Part shown: positions 53,414-62,589 of the stretch, piece by piece | Layout of the letters: every line of letters starts with the position of its first letter | How positions within the stretch are numbered: position 1 is the stretch's first letter | Assembly (NCBI RefSeq): GCF_000010525.1 | Contig: NC_009937.1 | Span: forward strand, 1,989,501-2,053,500 | Length of the DNA: 64,000 nt | Reading direction: 5' to 3' | From: Azorhizobium caulinodans ORS 571 | GTDB lineage: Bacteria; Pseudomonadota; Alphaproteobacteria; Rhizobiales; Xanthobacteraceae | Made by a program: the position numbers and the translations under genes | The notes under the pieces: generated by a model | What the model was told of the DNA's origin: nothing | What the model saw: only the letters and a program-made list of their open reading frames with translations | Database searches by the model: none

Positions 53414-53901
53414 GCACCACGGCCCTGCGCCCCGCCTTGCCCGGCGACACCTCCATGCTCGCCTCCATCTTCCGCTCGTCCATCTTCGAGCTGACGGAGG
53501 AGGATTATGACGACGACCAGCAGGAAGCCTGGGCGGAGGCCGCCGATGACGAGGAGGCCTTCGGCACGCGCTTGGCTGACCAACTGACACTGGTGGCGAC
53601 ACGCGACGGCGAGCCCGTTGGCTTCGTCTCTGTGAAGGACAATGCCGTCATCGACCTGCTCTATGTCCGCCCGGACGTGGCGGGGGAGGGCGTCGGCACA
53701 CTTCTGTGCGATGCCGCCGAGAAGCTGGCGGAAGCCCGTGGCGCCAAGAGCCTGAAGGCGGATGCGAGCGACACGGCGCTCGGCTTCTTCCAGGCGCGTG
53801 GCTACGTGCCCCAGCGGCGCAACACCGTGCCGCTGGGCGAGGTGTGGCTCGCCAACACGACAGTCGAGAAGACCTTCGGCCCCGGGAGCGCCATGCAATG
53901 A
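53410..53901 (+). CDS. GNAT-family N-acetyltransferase
   Basis: 163 residues with the acetyl-CoA-binding pattern [20 protein letters not shown], a compact form of the Q/RxxGxG/A loop (GEGVGT), and a C-terminal [11 protein letters not shown]. The substrate is unknown. Translation-coupled to both cysS (four-base overlap) and cimA (four-base overlap). Confidence 0.86.
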   Translation: MSTTALRPALPGDTSMLASIFRSSIFELTEEDYDDDQQEAWAEAADDEEAFGTRLADQLTLVATRDGEPVGFVSVKDNAVIDLLYVRPDVAGEGVGTLLCDAAEKLAEARGAKSLKADASDTALGFFQARGYVPQRRNTVPLGEVWLANTTVEKTFGPGSAMQ

Positions 53902-55511
53902 CCGCTGCCAGCCCCGCCGCGCGCGAACGGCTCTATCTGTTCGACACCACCCTGCGCGACGGGGCGCAGACGAACGGCGTGGATTTCACGCTGGCGGACA
54001 AGCTCAACGTCATCGGCCTCCTGAACCGGCTGGGCGTCGATTATGTGGAGGCCGGCTATCCCGGCGCCAATCCCACCGACACGCAGCTCTTCGCCCAGAA
54101 GCGACCCTCGGCCGCCAGGGTGACGGCCTTTGGCATGACCAAGAGGGCCGGCCGCTCGGTCTCGAATGATCCGGGTGTGGCCGCGCTGCTGGCGGCGGAG
54201 GCGGATGCCATCTGCTTCGTCGCCAAGGCTTCCGCCTTTCAGGTGCGGGTGGCGCTGGAGACCACGGAAGAGGAAAACCTCGCCTCCATCCGCGAGAGTG
54301 TCGCGGCGGCGGTCGCCGCCGGCCGCGAGGCGCTGGTGGATTGCGAGCATTTCTTCGACGGCTTCAAGGAAAATCCGGATTTCGCTCTCGCCTGCGCCGA
54401 GGCCGCCTATCAGGCCGGTGCCCGCTGGGTGGTGCTGTGCGACACCAATGGCGGCACGCTGCCCCATGAGGTGGAGGCGATCGTCGCCCGCGTGACGGCG
54501 CGCGTGCCGGGTAGCCACGTGGGCATCCACGCCCATAATGACACCGAGCAGGCGGTGGCCAATTCGCTCGCCGCCGTGCGGGCTGGCGCCCGGCAGATCC
54601 AGGGCACGCTGAACGGCCTGGGCGAGCGGTGCGGCAATGCCAATCTGTGCTCCCTCATCCCCACTCTGCTGCTGAAGGGCGACTATGCGGAGCGCTTCGA
54701 GACCGGCGTGAGCCGGGAGGCGCTGGCGGAGATCGGCGTCGTGTCCCGCACGCTGGATGAGATGCTCAACCGCTCACCGGATCGTCATGCGCCTTATGTG
54801 GGCGAGAGCGCCTTTGCCACCAAGGCGGGCATCCATGCCTCGGCGATCCTGAAAGACCCGGCGACCTACGAGCATGTGCCGCCCGAGGCGGTGGGCAACC
54901 AGCGCCGCGTGCTGGTCTCCGATCAGGCCGGGCGCTCCAATGTGCTGGCGGAGCTGGAGCGCCTCGGGGTGCCGGTGGACCGGGCCGATCCGCGTCTCGC
55001 CCGCCTTCTGGATGAGGTGAAGGAGCGCGAGGCGCTCGGCTATGCCTATGAGGCGGCCGACGCCTCCTTCGCGCTACTGGCGCGGCGCATGCTGCACAGC
55101 GTGCCCGACTTCTTCACCGTGGAGCGCTTCAGCGTGAAGGTGGAGCGCCGCTATAATGCCAAGGGCGAGATGACGACGGTGGCCGAAGCCATCGTGAAGG
55201 TGCGGGTGGGGGATGAGGTCTTCATCTCAGCTGCCGAAGGCAACGGCCCCGTGAACGCCCTCGACGTGGCGCTGCGCAAGGATCTCGGCAAATATCAGCC
55301 CTATATCGCCGGCCTGCGGCTGACGGACTATCGCGTCCGCATCCTCAATGGCGGCACCGAGGCCGTGACCCGCGTGCTCGTGGAGAGCACCGACGAGAGC
55401 GGGGCGCGCTGGACGACCGTGGGCGTCTCGCCCAACATCATCGACGCCTCATTCGAGGCATTGCTCGACTCCATCACCTGGCAGCTTCTGCGCAGCGGCG
55501 CGCCGGGCTGA
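53898..55511 (+). CDS. cimA: (R)-citramalate synthase
   Basis: Condenses acetyl-CoA with pyruvate to citramalate, a threonine-independent route to 2-oxobutyrate and isoleucine. The 537-residue protein has the HMGL-like TIM barrel (YLFDTTLRDGAQTNGVDFTL) with metal-binding HAHND and the glycine loop LNGLGERCGNANL. The C-terminal LeuA-type regulatory domain ends with an isopropylmalate-synthase-like WTTVGVSPNIIDASFEAL. The alternative would be 2-isopropylmalate synthase, but the length and motif order fit the CimA (TIGR00977-type) group better. Confidence 0.88.
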   Translation: MTAASPAARERLYLFDTTLRDGAQTNGVDFTLADKLNVIGLLNRLGVDYVEAGYPGANPTDTQLFAQKRPSAARVTAFGMTKRAGRSVSNDPGVAALLAAEADAICFVAKASAFQVRVALETTEEENLASIRESVAAAVAAGREALVDCEHFFDGFKENPDFALACAEAAYQAGARWVVLCDTNGGTLPHEVEAIVARVTARVPGSHVGIHAHNDTEQAVANSLAAVRAGARQIQGTLNGLGERCGNANLCSLIPTLLLKGDYAERFETGVSREALAEIGVVSRTLDEMLNRSPDRHAPYVGESAFATKAGIHASAILKDPATYEHVPPEAVGNQRRVLVSDQAGRSNVLAELERLGVPVDRADPRLARLLDEVKEREALGYAYEAADASFALLARRMLHSVPDFFTVERFSVKVERRYNAKGEMTTVAEAIVKVRVGDEVFISAAEGNGPVNALDVALRKDLGKYQPYIAGLRLTDYRVRILNGGTEAVTRVLVESTDESGARWTTVGVSPNIIDASFEALLDSITWQLLRSGAPG

Positions 55512-55525
55512 GGTGTCCGTAGGCG

Positions 55526-56185
55526 TCAGGCGGTCTCCTCGATCGGGAAGGGCGTCGGCTGCCAGTATTTTTCGACGCCATAAACCTTGGCAGAACTCTC
55601 TTCCCAACTGCGCAGGACGGCGGCGATCCCCTCGCGATCGTCGCGCGCGATCAGTGGCCCCAGCTTCTGCGGAATTTCAAGAACACCGTCCTGTGGCGGT
55701 GGGTCGAGGTTGATGATGTCGGGGTGCCAGAGGCGGCAGCAGGCGCGGCGCGCGGCGTCCAGATCGCCCATAGCCGCCTCGAAGATCATACGACGGACAA
55801 AGCGTCCGTCCGCAGGCTCTCCAATGCCCATGAGTTTCATATAATCCCGGATTGTGCGAATGGGCTCAAGGAGCGGCAGGGCTTTTGCTTCGATCTGGTC
55901 GGCGAGCTCCTCGCCGATCCCCGGTTCCTCGAAATTCCAAAGTCCCGGCTCGCGGCGTCGGACGCGCTCCGACCAATGGAAGCCGAGAATGGTGCGCGGG
56001 AAAAACATATGGGCCGCACTCGGGTGGACGAAGAAAACGTCCTTCGTGCTCGCGCTCATGAGATGAATGCCGCAAATGATGTGCTCAACGGGCAGCCGCA
56101 CGAGCACCCGGCCGACCAGCGCGAAATTTGGATTGCGATCCAGAAATGGCTTGGTTATATGTTTGATTTTAGTCAGGCGTTTCAT
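55526..56185 (-). CDS. Putative immunity protein partner of the toxin gene
   Basis: 219 residues, unrecognised family. It starts within the last 17 bases of the upstream toxin gene, which ensures coupled translation. No signal peptide or membrane segment is obvious, so it is expected in the cytoplasm, where a nuclease toxin would need to be neutralised. The C-terminal half has GC-rich codon use, the N-terminal part is AT-richer. Immunity function is inferred only from position and the toxin-like neighbour. Confidence 0.55.
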   Translation of the reverse strand: MKRLTKIKHITKPFLDRNPNFALVGRVLVRLPVEHIICGIHLMSASTKDVFFVHPSAAHMFFPRTILGFHWSERVRRREPGLWNFEEPGIGEELADQIEAKALPLLEPIRTIRDYMKLMGIGEPADGRFVRRMIFEAAMGDLDAARRACCRLWHPDIINLDPPPQDGVLEIPQKLGPLIARDDREGIAAVLRSWEESSAKVYGVEKYWQPTPFPIEETA

Positions 56186-57311
56186 TTTTTGGCCTTACCT
56201 CCGCAATTATTATGTTTTTCGTATTTTTATTTAAAAGGAATGCGTGTTGCGCGATTTCAAGCATTCTCGCCTTCGAGAGGGAACTTTTTCCGGTCTTTAT
56301 ATCGTACACGCAAACGGTGTCGTTGCTTGCATTTTCCAGAACGTCAACGCGTATGCTCCCTTTTCTGCCATAGCCGGCTTCCTTAATTTCTTCTTTTTCT
56401 TTTACATATGATCGTTCGGCGACCAGATTTGGGATGTCTAATTTTTCAACGGATTCTTTGACGCGAACGTGAACAGCCGTTCCGTAAGTGGCGGCTGACA
56501 CGTAATTGGCGCGATCACCTGCATTCACTGATGCGGTGTTTGTTATTTTATTGACTTCATCAAAATATTTGCAGGCCTGATTCACTCGTTGATAGCTTGC
56601 TGTTCCGACGCGTCGGAGTGAAATGCTTTCATTTTGATCGCCGGAAAATTCCGCCGCATTTAGAGATATATAAGGTGCGCGGGATTCCTCCACACGGCGG
56701 GTCGCCATATAAGTATAGAGAATAAGTCCGAGCTCTACAGTGGCGATGGCTGCTTCTGGTGCGAGAACGATGAGCGGAAGGAAAGCCGGTTGCACCACGG
56801 GTTCGGATTCGATTCCGGTCTTGCTCCAGGTGGTTCGGCTGATCGGCTGCCCCTGACCATCGTAAATCGTCTGCGTGCTGCCGCTGTTCTCGACAAACAG
56901 GACGTTTCCGTCGGCGCCTTCTACGAGGTAGCGGCTATCCCACGGCAGGCCGCTCTGCTCCGTTGCAGTCTGCGCGAAGACGCGGCTGCCGTTGGGACCT
57001 GCCGCCATCTCCCAAAAGGCCCCGTTGGCGTCGCGGCCCGAACCAACGGAGCGCCACGGATCTTCGTTCTGTATGGCCGACGGCGGATTGTCCTCCGCAG
57101 GATGCAAGGACGACGGAATAAGGTCGTTACCGTCGGGGGATACGCTATCGATCCACTGTCCCCCAGAGGGCGAGCCGGCAGGCGCCCGCGGCTGATCCAC
57201 CCGATAGCGCTGCTCCAGACCGAAGCGCAGCAGCTTCAATTGGAGCGCCGCGTAGCTGATCTCGCTCCGCACCCGGTGAAGTTCGCGATCTTCAAACTGC
57301 TCCCAGGCCAC
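56169..57311 (-). CDS. Probable polymorphic toxin with PD-(D/E)xK-like nuclease C-terminus
   Basis: 380 residues from a GTG start with a GGAGAG ribosome-binding site. Residues 41-53 are PRAPAGSPSGGQW, a pattern I associate with the N-terminal part of rhizobial toxin-like proteins. A hydrophobic stretch spans about 173-205. The C-terminal 110 residues are AT-rich in the DNA and contain RVDVLEN, then VYDIKTGK 14 residues later (Asp323, Asp337, Lys339), matching the D-x-n-(D/E)xK core of restriction-endonuclease-fold enzymes, and end with IIIAEVRPKN. No classical signal peptide or secretion domain is seen, so the delivery route is unknown. Confidence 0.6.
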   Translation of the reverse strand: MAWEQFEDRELHRVRSEISYAALQLKLLRFGLEQRYRVDQPRAPAGSPSGGQWIDSVSPDGNDLIPSSLHPAEDNPPSAIQNEDPWRSVGSGRDANGAFWEMAAGPNGSRVFAQTATEQSGLPWDSRYLVEGADGNVLFVENSGSTQTIYDGQGQPISRTTWSKTGIESEPVVQPAFLPLIVLAPEAAIATVELGLILYTYMATRRVEESRAPYISLNAAEFSGDQNESISLRRVGTASYQRVNQACKYFDEVNKITNTASVNAGDRANYVSAATYGTAVHVRVKESVEKLDIPNLVAERSYVKEKEEIKEAGYGRKGSIRVDVLENASNDTVCVYDIKTGKSSLSKARMLEIAQHAFLLNKNTKNIIIAEVRPKNETPD

Positions 57312-57555
57312 GGCTCTCTCCCAATCCGATGTGACGGGAGACAGTATGTAGGAAAAAATACCTAGGGAGATAACTTGGGTACCGGCGGGCCGGTTGGCCG
57401 GTGGCTTCAGTCGTAAAGTCGAGATTTATCTGAGCCTTGATCGCAGGCCGCAGGATTTCACGGCGCGGGACGGTCCAGATTTATCCCCCCGCGCGGATGA
57501 CCGTTCTGCTCCGCCTCACGGAAGCGGCGGGCCTTCGCCCGCCGCTCCAAACCCC

Positions 57556-58983
57556 TCACCCCCAGCCGATGGCGCCCTTGATCTCAAGGAAATCGTGAAT
57601 GCCCCAGTCGGCATATTCGCGGCCGTTGCCGGACTGCTTGTAGCCGCCGAAGGGGGCGAATGTGTCCCAGGCGGGATAGTTGATCTGCACCGTGCCGGCT
57701 CGCATCCGCCGTGCCACCGTGCGGGCGTGGTCGATGTCCTGCGATTGCACGTAAGCGGCGAGGCCATAGATGGTGTCATTGGCCATTTCGATGGCCTCTT
57801 CCTCGTCGCCATAGGAGAGGATGGAGAGCACCGGGCCGAAGATTTCCTCCCGCGCGATGGTCATGTCCTGCGTCACATGGCCGAAGACGGTCGGGCGCAC
57901 ATAATAGCCGCGGTTGAGGCCCTCTGGCCGGCCGGGGCCGCCGGTGACGAGGGTCGCGCCCTCCTTGATGCCGGTCTCGATCAGCGCCTGGATCTTGTCG
58001 AACTGGATTTCGCTCACCACCGGGCCGAGTAGCGTGTCCTCGGCGCGCGGATCGCCCACCTTCACCCGCTCGGCGGTGGCCTTGGCGATGGCGAGCGCTT
58101 CCTCGTGCCGCTCGGCCGGCACCAGCATGCGGGTCGGCGCATTGCAGGACTGGCCGGAATTGCCGAAGCAGCCGAGCACGCCCTTTGTCACCGCCTTCTC
58201 GAAAGCGGCATCGCGCAGGATGATGTTGGCGGACTTGCCGCCCAGTTCCTGGGAAACCCGCTTCACCGTGTCCGCCGCCGTCTTGGCGACGATGATGCCG
58301 GCACGGGTGGAGCCGGTGAAGGACACCATGTCCACGTCCTTGTGGCCGGCCATCACCTGGCCCACGTCCGGGCCGTTGCCGTTCACCAGATTGAACACGC
58401 CGGCCGGCGTGCCGGCGGCTTCCATCACCTCGGCGAAGATAAGCCCGGTGATGGGTGCGATCTCGGAAGGCTTCAGCACCATGGTGCAGCCGGCGGCAAT
58501 CGCCGGGGCGACCTTGCAGGTGATCTGGTTGAGCGGCCAGTTCCAGGGCGTGATGAGGGCGCACACGCCCACGGGCTCATACAGGATGGTGGTGGTGCCA
58601 CGCGTCTGTTCCAGCTCCATCTGCTCGAAGGCGGTGATGGTCGCCTCGATATGGGCGCGGCCGGAGGAGACCTGCGCATTGCGGGCGAAGGCGAGCGGCG
58701 CGCCCATCTCGCGGCTCACCGCCTGGGCGATGTCCTCGAAGCGGTCGTTATAGGCGGCGAGGATGCGCTTCAGCAGGGCAAGGCGCTCGGCCTTGGAGGT
58801 CTGCGAAAAGGACGTGAAGGCCCGCTTGGCCGCCGCGACCGCCTTGTCCACGTCCGCCGCGGTGCCCATGGCGATCTCCGTGAAGGCTTCCTCGGTCGAG
58901 GGATCAATCACCGCCAGCCGGCGCGGCTCCACCGGCTCAACCCACTGGCCGTCGATATAGAACTGGAGATGGTGGCTCATCAT
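57556..58983 (-). CDS. NAD(P)-dependent aldehyde dehydrogenase family protein
   Basis: 475 residues. The nucleophilic cysteine is in FGNSGQSCNAPTR, the general-base glutamate in SQELGGKSANI, and the cofactor motif in SFTGSTRAG. The C-terminal FGGYKQSGNGREYADWG is typical of broad ALDH members. Substrate not determinable. Start could be 58983 or 58980 (double Met). Divergent from the Ldh-family gene. Confidence 0.9.
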   Translation of the reverse strand: MMSHHLQFYIDGQWVEPVEPRRLAVIDPSTEEAFTEIAMGTAADVDKAVAAAKRAFTSFSQTSKAERLALLKRILAAYNDRFEDIAQAVSREMGAPLAFARNAQVSSGRAHIEATITAFEQMELEQTRGTTTILYEPVGVCALITPWNWPLNQITCKVAPAIAAGCTMVLKPSEIAPITGLIFAEVMEAAGTPAGVFNLVNGNGPDVGQVMAGHKDVDMVSFTGSTRAGIIVAKTAADTVKRVSQELGGKSANIILRDAAFEKAVTKGVLGCFGNSGQSCNAPTRMLVPAERHEEALAIAKATAERVKVGDPRAEDTLLGPVVSEIQFDKIQALIETGIKEGATLVTGGPGRPEGLNRGYYVRPTVFGHVTQDMTIAREEIFGPVLSILSYGDEEEAIEMANDTIYGLAAYVQSQDIDHARTVARRMRAGTVQINYPAWDTFAPFGGYKQSGNGREYADWGIHDFLEIKGAIGWG

Positions 58984-59287
58984 GCGTCCTCGGCTGTTGC
59001 CGCTCGAAGGGCGGGGCCTGCCGCCCCGTCGGAGTGCGTCATCTGAACCGGTTCGCCCGCCGCTGCCAAGCTTGAAAGGTGGGCTGCCGCACCGCGGTGC
59101 GGTTCCGAAGCATTTGCAACGGCTTGGCGTGTGCCTTAGGCTGGTGTCCGCGTCAGCGGGTCCGCCCCATGAGGCCTGCGACGGCTTGGGAGAAGAGCCA
59201 TGGTAGCACTCGCGGCCAGCGCCCTGAGGGCGCGTCCGGGCACGGCTTTATGCCGTGCCGCGCATCGCACGCGGGAGGTCCGGCACC
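58984..59287. other. Divergent gap between ALDH and Ldh-family genes
   Basis: 304 bases without a gene. A hairpin GGCACGGC-N5-GCCGTGCC lies at 59239-59259, about 30 bases before the Ldh-family start. No clear promoter boxes. Confidence 0.45.
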
Positions 59288-60385
59288 ATGGCTGAGCCGC
59301 GCTCCCCCATCCCGGTCTATGCCGCCCGCTATCGCGAGGCGGACCTGTCCGCCTTCTGCGAGGCCGCGTTGCGCGCTGCCGGTGCCGATGCGCCGACCGT
59401 CGATGCGGCGACGCGCGCCATGATGCACGCCTCCCGCCTGGGCGTGGACAGCCACGGCGTGCGGCTGCTCAACCATTATGTCTCGGCGCTGGAGGGCGGG
59501 CGCGTCGCCCGCGCGCCGCATCTCACCTATGTGCGCGAGACGGGTGCGGTGGCGACGCTGGATGCCGGTGCCGCCCATGGGGCCCTTGCCGCCTATACGG
59601 CAATGGACCGGGCCATGGATCTCGCGAGCGGCTTCGGCATCGGAGCGGTGGCCATCCGCAATTCCTCTCATTTCGGGCCGGCGGGGGCCTTTGCCCTGGC
59701 AGCGGCAGAGCGGGGGTTCGTCGGGCTCGCCTTCTGCAATTCCGACAGTTTCGTGCGTCTTCATGAGGGCGCCGAGCGCTTCCACGGCACCAATCCCATC
59801 GCCGCCGCCGCGCCCGTGCGCGGTGCCCGGCCGTGGCTGTTCGACATGGCGACCAGCTCCGTGCCGTTCAACCGCGTGCTGCTCTACCGCAGCCTCGACA
59901 TTCCGTTGCCGCGCGACGCCGCCTCGGACGCTGAGGGGGTGGATACGCAGGATGCGAATGCGGTGGACATGCTGGCGCCGCTTGGAGGAGCGTTCGGCTT
60001 CAAGGGCGCCGGGCTCGCAGGCCTCGTGGAGATATTCAGCGCGCTGCTTTCCGGCGCGCTTCTCAGCTTCGACATCGCGCCCATGGTCGGGCCGGACATG
60101 GCGACGCCGCGCAATATCGGAGCCTTCGTGCTGGCGGTGCGCCCCAGCGCCTTCCTGGAGCCGGAGGTCTATGAGGAGGGCATGGCGCGCTATCTGCGCA
60201 CGCTGCGCCGCTCCCGCCCCACCGCCGGCGGCGAGGTGCTGGCTCCCGGCGACCGTGAATGGCGCGAGGCGGACAATCGGGCGCGCATGGGCATTCCCGT
60301 GGACCCGGCGACGGCGGAGGCCTTCGCCCAACTCTCCCTGCGCTATGGCCTTTATCTGCCCGAGACGCAGTCCACCGCGTACTGA
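59288..60385 (+). CDS. Ldh-family NAD(P)-dependent 2-oxoacid oxidoreductase
   Basis: 365 residues of the malate/L-sulfolactate/ureidoglycolate-dehydrogenase (Ldh_2) family. Family marks: MMHASRLGVDSHGVRLLNHY with the catalytic His, VAIRNSSHFGPAGAFALAA, and GTNPIAAAAPVRG, PWLFDMATSS. The physiological substrate is uncertain; ureidoglycolate or other hydroxy acids are possible. The ATG at 59288 is used. Confidence 0.87.
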   Translation: MAEPRSPIPVYAARYREADLSAFCEAALRAAGADAPTVDAATRAMMHASRLGVDSHGVRLLNHYVSALEGGRVARAPHLTYVRETGAVATLDAGAAHGALAAYTAMDRAMDLASGFGIGAVAIRNSSHFGPAGAFALAAAERGFVGLAFCNSDSFVRLHEGAERFHGTNPIAAAAPVRGARPWLFDMATSSVPFNRVLLYRSLDIPLPRDAASDAEGVDTQDANAVDMLAPLGGAFGFKGAGLAGLVEIFSALLSGALLSFDIAPMVGPDMATPRNIGAFVLAVRPSAFLEPEVYEEGMARYLRTLRRSRPTAGGEVLAPGDREWREADNRARMGIPVDPATAEAFAQLSLRYGLYLPETQSTAY

Positions 60386-60463
60386 ACGGCCGATCACAGA
60401 CGGGATGTGACGTCGCCCGCCTTGCGGCGCCGGCGCGCCGGGCGTTCAATGCCGTCGTCAGGC

Positions 60464-61267
60464 ATGGGGAACGTGGTGACGGCGGGAAAGATCGACGCCC
60501 TTCTGGCGCTGAAGAGCGATGGCCGGCTGCTGGTCGGGCGCGACCGCATCCGGCTGCTGGAAGCGGTGGCGGAGCATGGCAGCATCACCCGGGCGGCAAA
60601 GGCCACGGGCTTCAGCTACAAGACCGCCTGGGAGGCGGTGGATGCCATCAACAACCTGCTGCCGACGCCCGCCTTCATCACCCGCACCGGCGGCAGGGCG
60701 GGTGGGAATGCGGCTATTACCGACGAGGGGCGGCGGCTGATCGCCACTTTCCACCGGCTGGAAAGCCGGCTCGCCGCCCTCTCCAGCCTCATCGCCGAGG
60801 ATGGGCTCGATGGCCTGAGCGAGACGCTGCTCTGGACCGTGGGCGTGCGCATCTCGGCCCGGAACATGTTCCAGACCGAGATCACCCGCGTGCAGCGCTG
60901 GCCCGTGGACGTGGAGGTGAGCCTGAAGGTGAGCGAGAGCGTCTGTCTGTGCGCCGTCGTTACCAATTCCGCCGTGGAGGAACTGGACCTCAAGCCGGGG
61001 AGGCGGGTGCTGGCGCTGGTGAAGGCCTCCTTCGTGCATGTGCATGCCCCCGATGCCGTGCCGCCCGAGGCGCGCAACCGCTTTCCCGGCATCATCGCCG
61101 CACGCACCGATGCGGAGGTGAACAGCGAGATCCAGCTCGACATCGGCAATGGCAAGACCATCACCGCCGTCGTGCCACGTCGGCTGGTGGAAGCAGCAGG
61201 TTTCGCGGAGGGCGATGCCGCCGCCGCCACCTTCGATCCGGACCATGTGATCCTCGCCGGCGATTAG
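60464..61267 (+). CDS. modE: ModE-type molybdate-responsive regulator
   Basis: About 267 residues from the ATG at 60464 (ATG 60449 and GTG 60407 are alternatives). The N-terminal LysR-like winged helix has LEAVAEHGSITRAAKATGFSYKTAW (quoted in part). Two Mop/TOBE domains follow: ISARNMFQTEITRVQRWPVD with VKASFVHVHAP, and then FPGIIAARTDAEVNSEIQLD with VPRRLVEAAGFAEGD. The SARN signature is typical of molybdate-binding Mop domains. When molybdate is bound such proteins usually repress molybdate uptake and activate or repress molybdoenzyme genes. Confidence 0.88.
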   Translation: MGNVVTAGKIDALLALKSDGRLLVGRDRIRLLEAVAEHGSITRAAKATGFSYKTAWEAVDAINNLLPTPAFITRTGGRAGGNAAITDEGRRLIATFHRLESRLAALSSLIAEDGLDGLSETLLWTVGVRISARNMFQTEITRVQRWPVDVEVSLKVSESVCLCAVVTNSAVEELDLKPGRRVLALVKASFVHVHAPDAVPPEARNRFPGIIAARTDAEVNSEIQLDIGNGKTITAVVPRRLVEAAGFAEGDAAAATFDPDHVILAGD

Positions 61268-61410
61268 GACCGCGTGGCCTGTCGCTTTCTCGACAGGCGG
61301 CTGTCGGCGTGCAGGACGTTATGTTGTGAAGCTGACGGCAGGAGGCTGCGAAGGTTGTCCGTTTCAGCCTGCAACAGCGTCAATCGCAATTGGCCCCGCG
61401 TTTGCTTCAT

Positions 61411-61441
61411 CCTCATTATGTAATCGTCTTACATAATGAGG
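61411..61441. promoter_or_regulatory. Palindrome resembling a ModE (Mo-box) operator
   Basis: CCTCATTATGTAA (61411-61423) and TTACATAATGAGG (61429-61441) are perfect 13-base arms with a five-base centre. The TATGTAA/TTACATA core fits the A/T-rich dyads bound by ModE. The right arm supplies the GAGG ribosome-binding site for the gene starting at 61447, so occupancy would block transcription or translation directly. modE is the adjacent upstream gene. Confidence 0.75.
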
Positions 61442-61446
61442 CGGCA

Positions 61447-62289
61447 ATGGATGGGACAGCGGCAGCCTTTCTGCGCAGCCGGCCGGAAGTGGCGATCGTG
61501 CTCGGCACGAACGAGATCGCATCCGCCGTGGCGATTCACCTTCACCGGACGGGCTATGCGGTGGTGATGTCCCACGATGCCGCACCGCCGGTGATCCGCC
61601 GCCGCATGGCCTTCCATGATGCGCTGTGGGGCGATCCCGCGCCTGTGGAGGGCCTCGAGGCGGTTCCGGTGGAGCGCGTGAGCGAACTCTTTGCCATCTT
61701 CACGCACGGCGGGCGCCTCGCGATCACGCGCATGGGGCTCGTCGAACTGATGGTGATCGCGCCCTTCGCGCTGCTGATCGACGCCCGGATGGACAAGTAT
61801 GCGGTGAAGCCGGATCTGCGGCATCTGGCGGATGTCACCATCGGTCTCGGGCCGGGCTTTGCCATCGGCCGCAATTGTGATGTGGCTGTGGAAACCCACC
61901 CCCGGCTCACCGGGCAGGTCGTGGCCGAGGGCGAGACGCAGGCGGGCGACCGTGTATCCCGCCGCCTGGGCAATTCCGGTGCGGAGCGCTTCGTCTATGC
62001 CGGCCTGCCCGGCCGCTGGCATACGGCCCACAGCATCGGCTCGCGGGTCTTCCGGGGCATGGTCCTCGGCCATCTGGAGCGGACGCCGGTGCTGGCGCCT
62101 CTCGACGGCGTGCTGCGTGGTCTCGCGCGCGACGGCATCGAGGTGCCCGGCGGCGTGAAATTGCTGGAGATCGACCCCCGCAACCGCTGGCAGGCCCGCT
62201 TTACCGGCATGGACGAGCGTGGCCGCGCCATCGCCGAGGCCACGCTCGCCGCCGCACGCGCCCACCGGGCACCGGCACCGCTGCACTGA
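61447..62289 (+). CDS. YqeB/EF2563-family molybdenum hydroxylase maturation protein
   Basis: About 280 residues. The sequence shows the layout of selenium-dependent molybdenum hydroxylase system proteins (YqeB/EF2563): a Rossmann-like opening, GTNEIASAVAIHLHRTGYAVVM, GGRLAITRMGLVELMVIAPFALLIDARMDK and GLGPGFAIGRNCDVAVET (all quoted in part). Family members are thought to act in maturing molybdenum hydroxylases such as xanthine dehydrogenase. The ATG at 61447 follows the Mo-box-like palindrome. Annotation by recognition only. Confidence 0.78.
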   Translation: MDGTAAAFLRSRPEVAIVLGTNEIASAVAIHLHRTGYAVVMSHDAAPPVIRRRMAFHDALWGDPAPVEGLEAVPVERVSELFAIFTHGGRLAITRMGLVELMVIAPFALLIDARMDKYAVKPDLRHLADVTIGLGPGFAIGRNCDVAVETHPRLTGQVVAEGETQAGDRVSRRLGNSGAERFVYAGLPGRWHTAHSIGSRVFRGMVLGHLERTPVLAPLDGVLRGLARDGIEVPGGVKLLEIDPRNRWQARFTGMDERGRAIAEATLAAARAHRAPAPLH

Positions 62290-62589
62290 GCCGCCACGCT
62301 GCCGCTGCTTCGGTAGCCGTCGCCCGCGCCATCCCTGAGCGTGCTTTGCCGGCTCTGGCGGGTCATCGGCGCCCGTGCGCCACGGCGGCTTGCGGCCGCG
62401 ACGCTTCGCTCAAAGCCGGCTGCGCTTTCTCTGAGGCGCGCGGTCTGCCGTCAGACACCTCATCTATTTCTGCGCGGATCGAAAGTTCTTCCTCGAACAT
62501 TCCGGGGCGTGCAAAGGCACGAGATTCGAGGCATGATCGGCAATACTGCCCCGCTCGCCTCGATACGCGCGCATCTTGAGGAACATGGG
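62290..62589. other. Gap upstream of carbonic anhydrase gene
   Basis: 300 bases. The carbonic anhydrase frame is open further upstream (ATG at 62533 and earlier), but the usual protein begins nearer 62590. No repeat, RNA or separate gene recognised. Confidence 0.5.

Noticed and set aside
57394-58032. Plus-strand open frame downstream of the toxin gene.
   Set aside because: Most of it is antisense to the aldehyde dehydrogenase and it has no recognisable motif.
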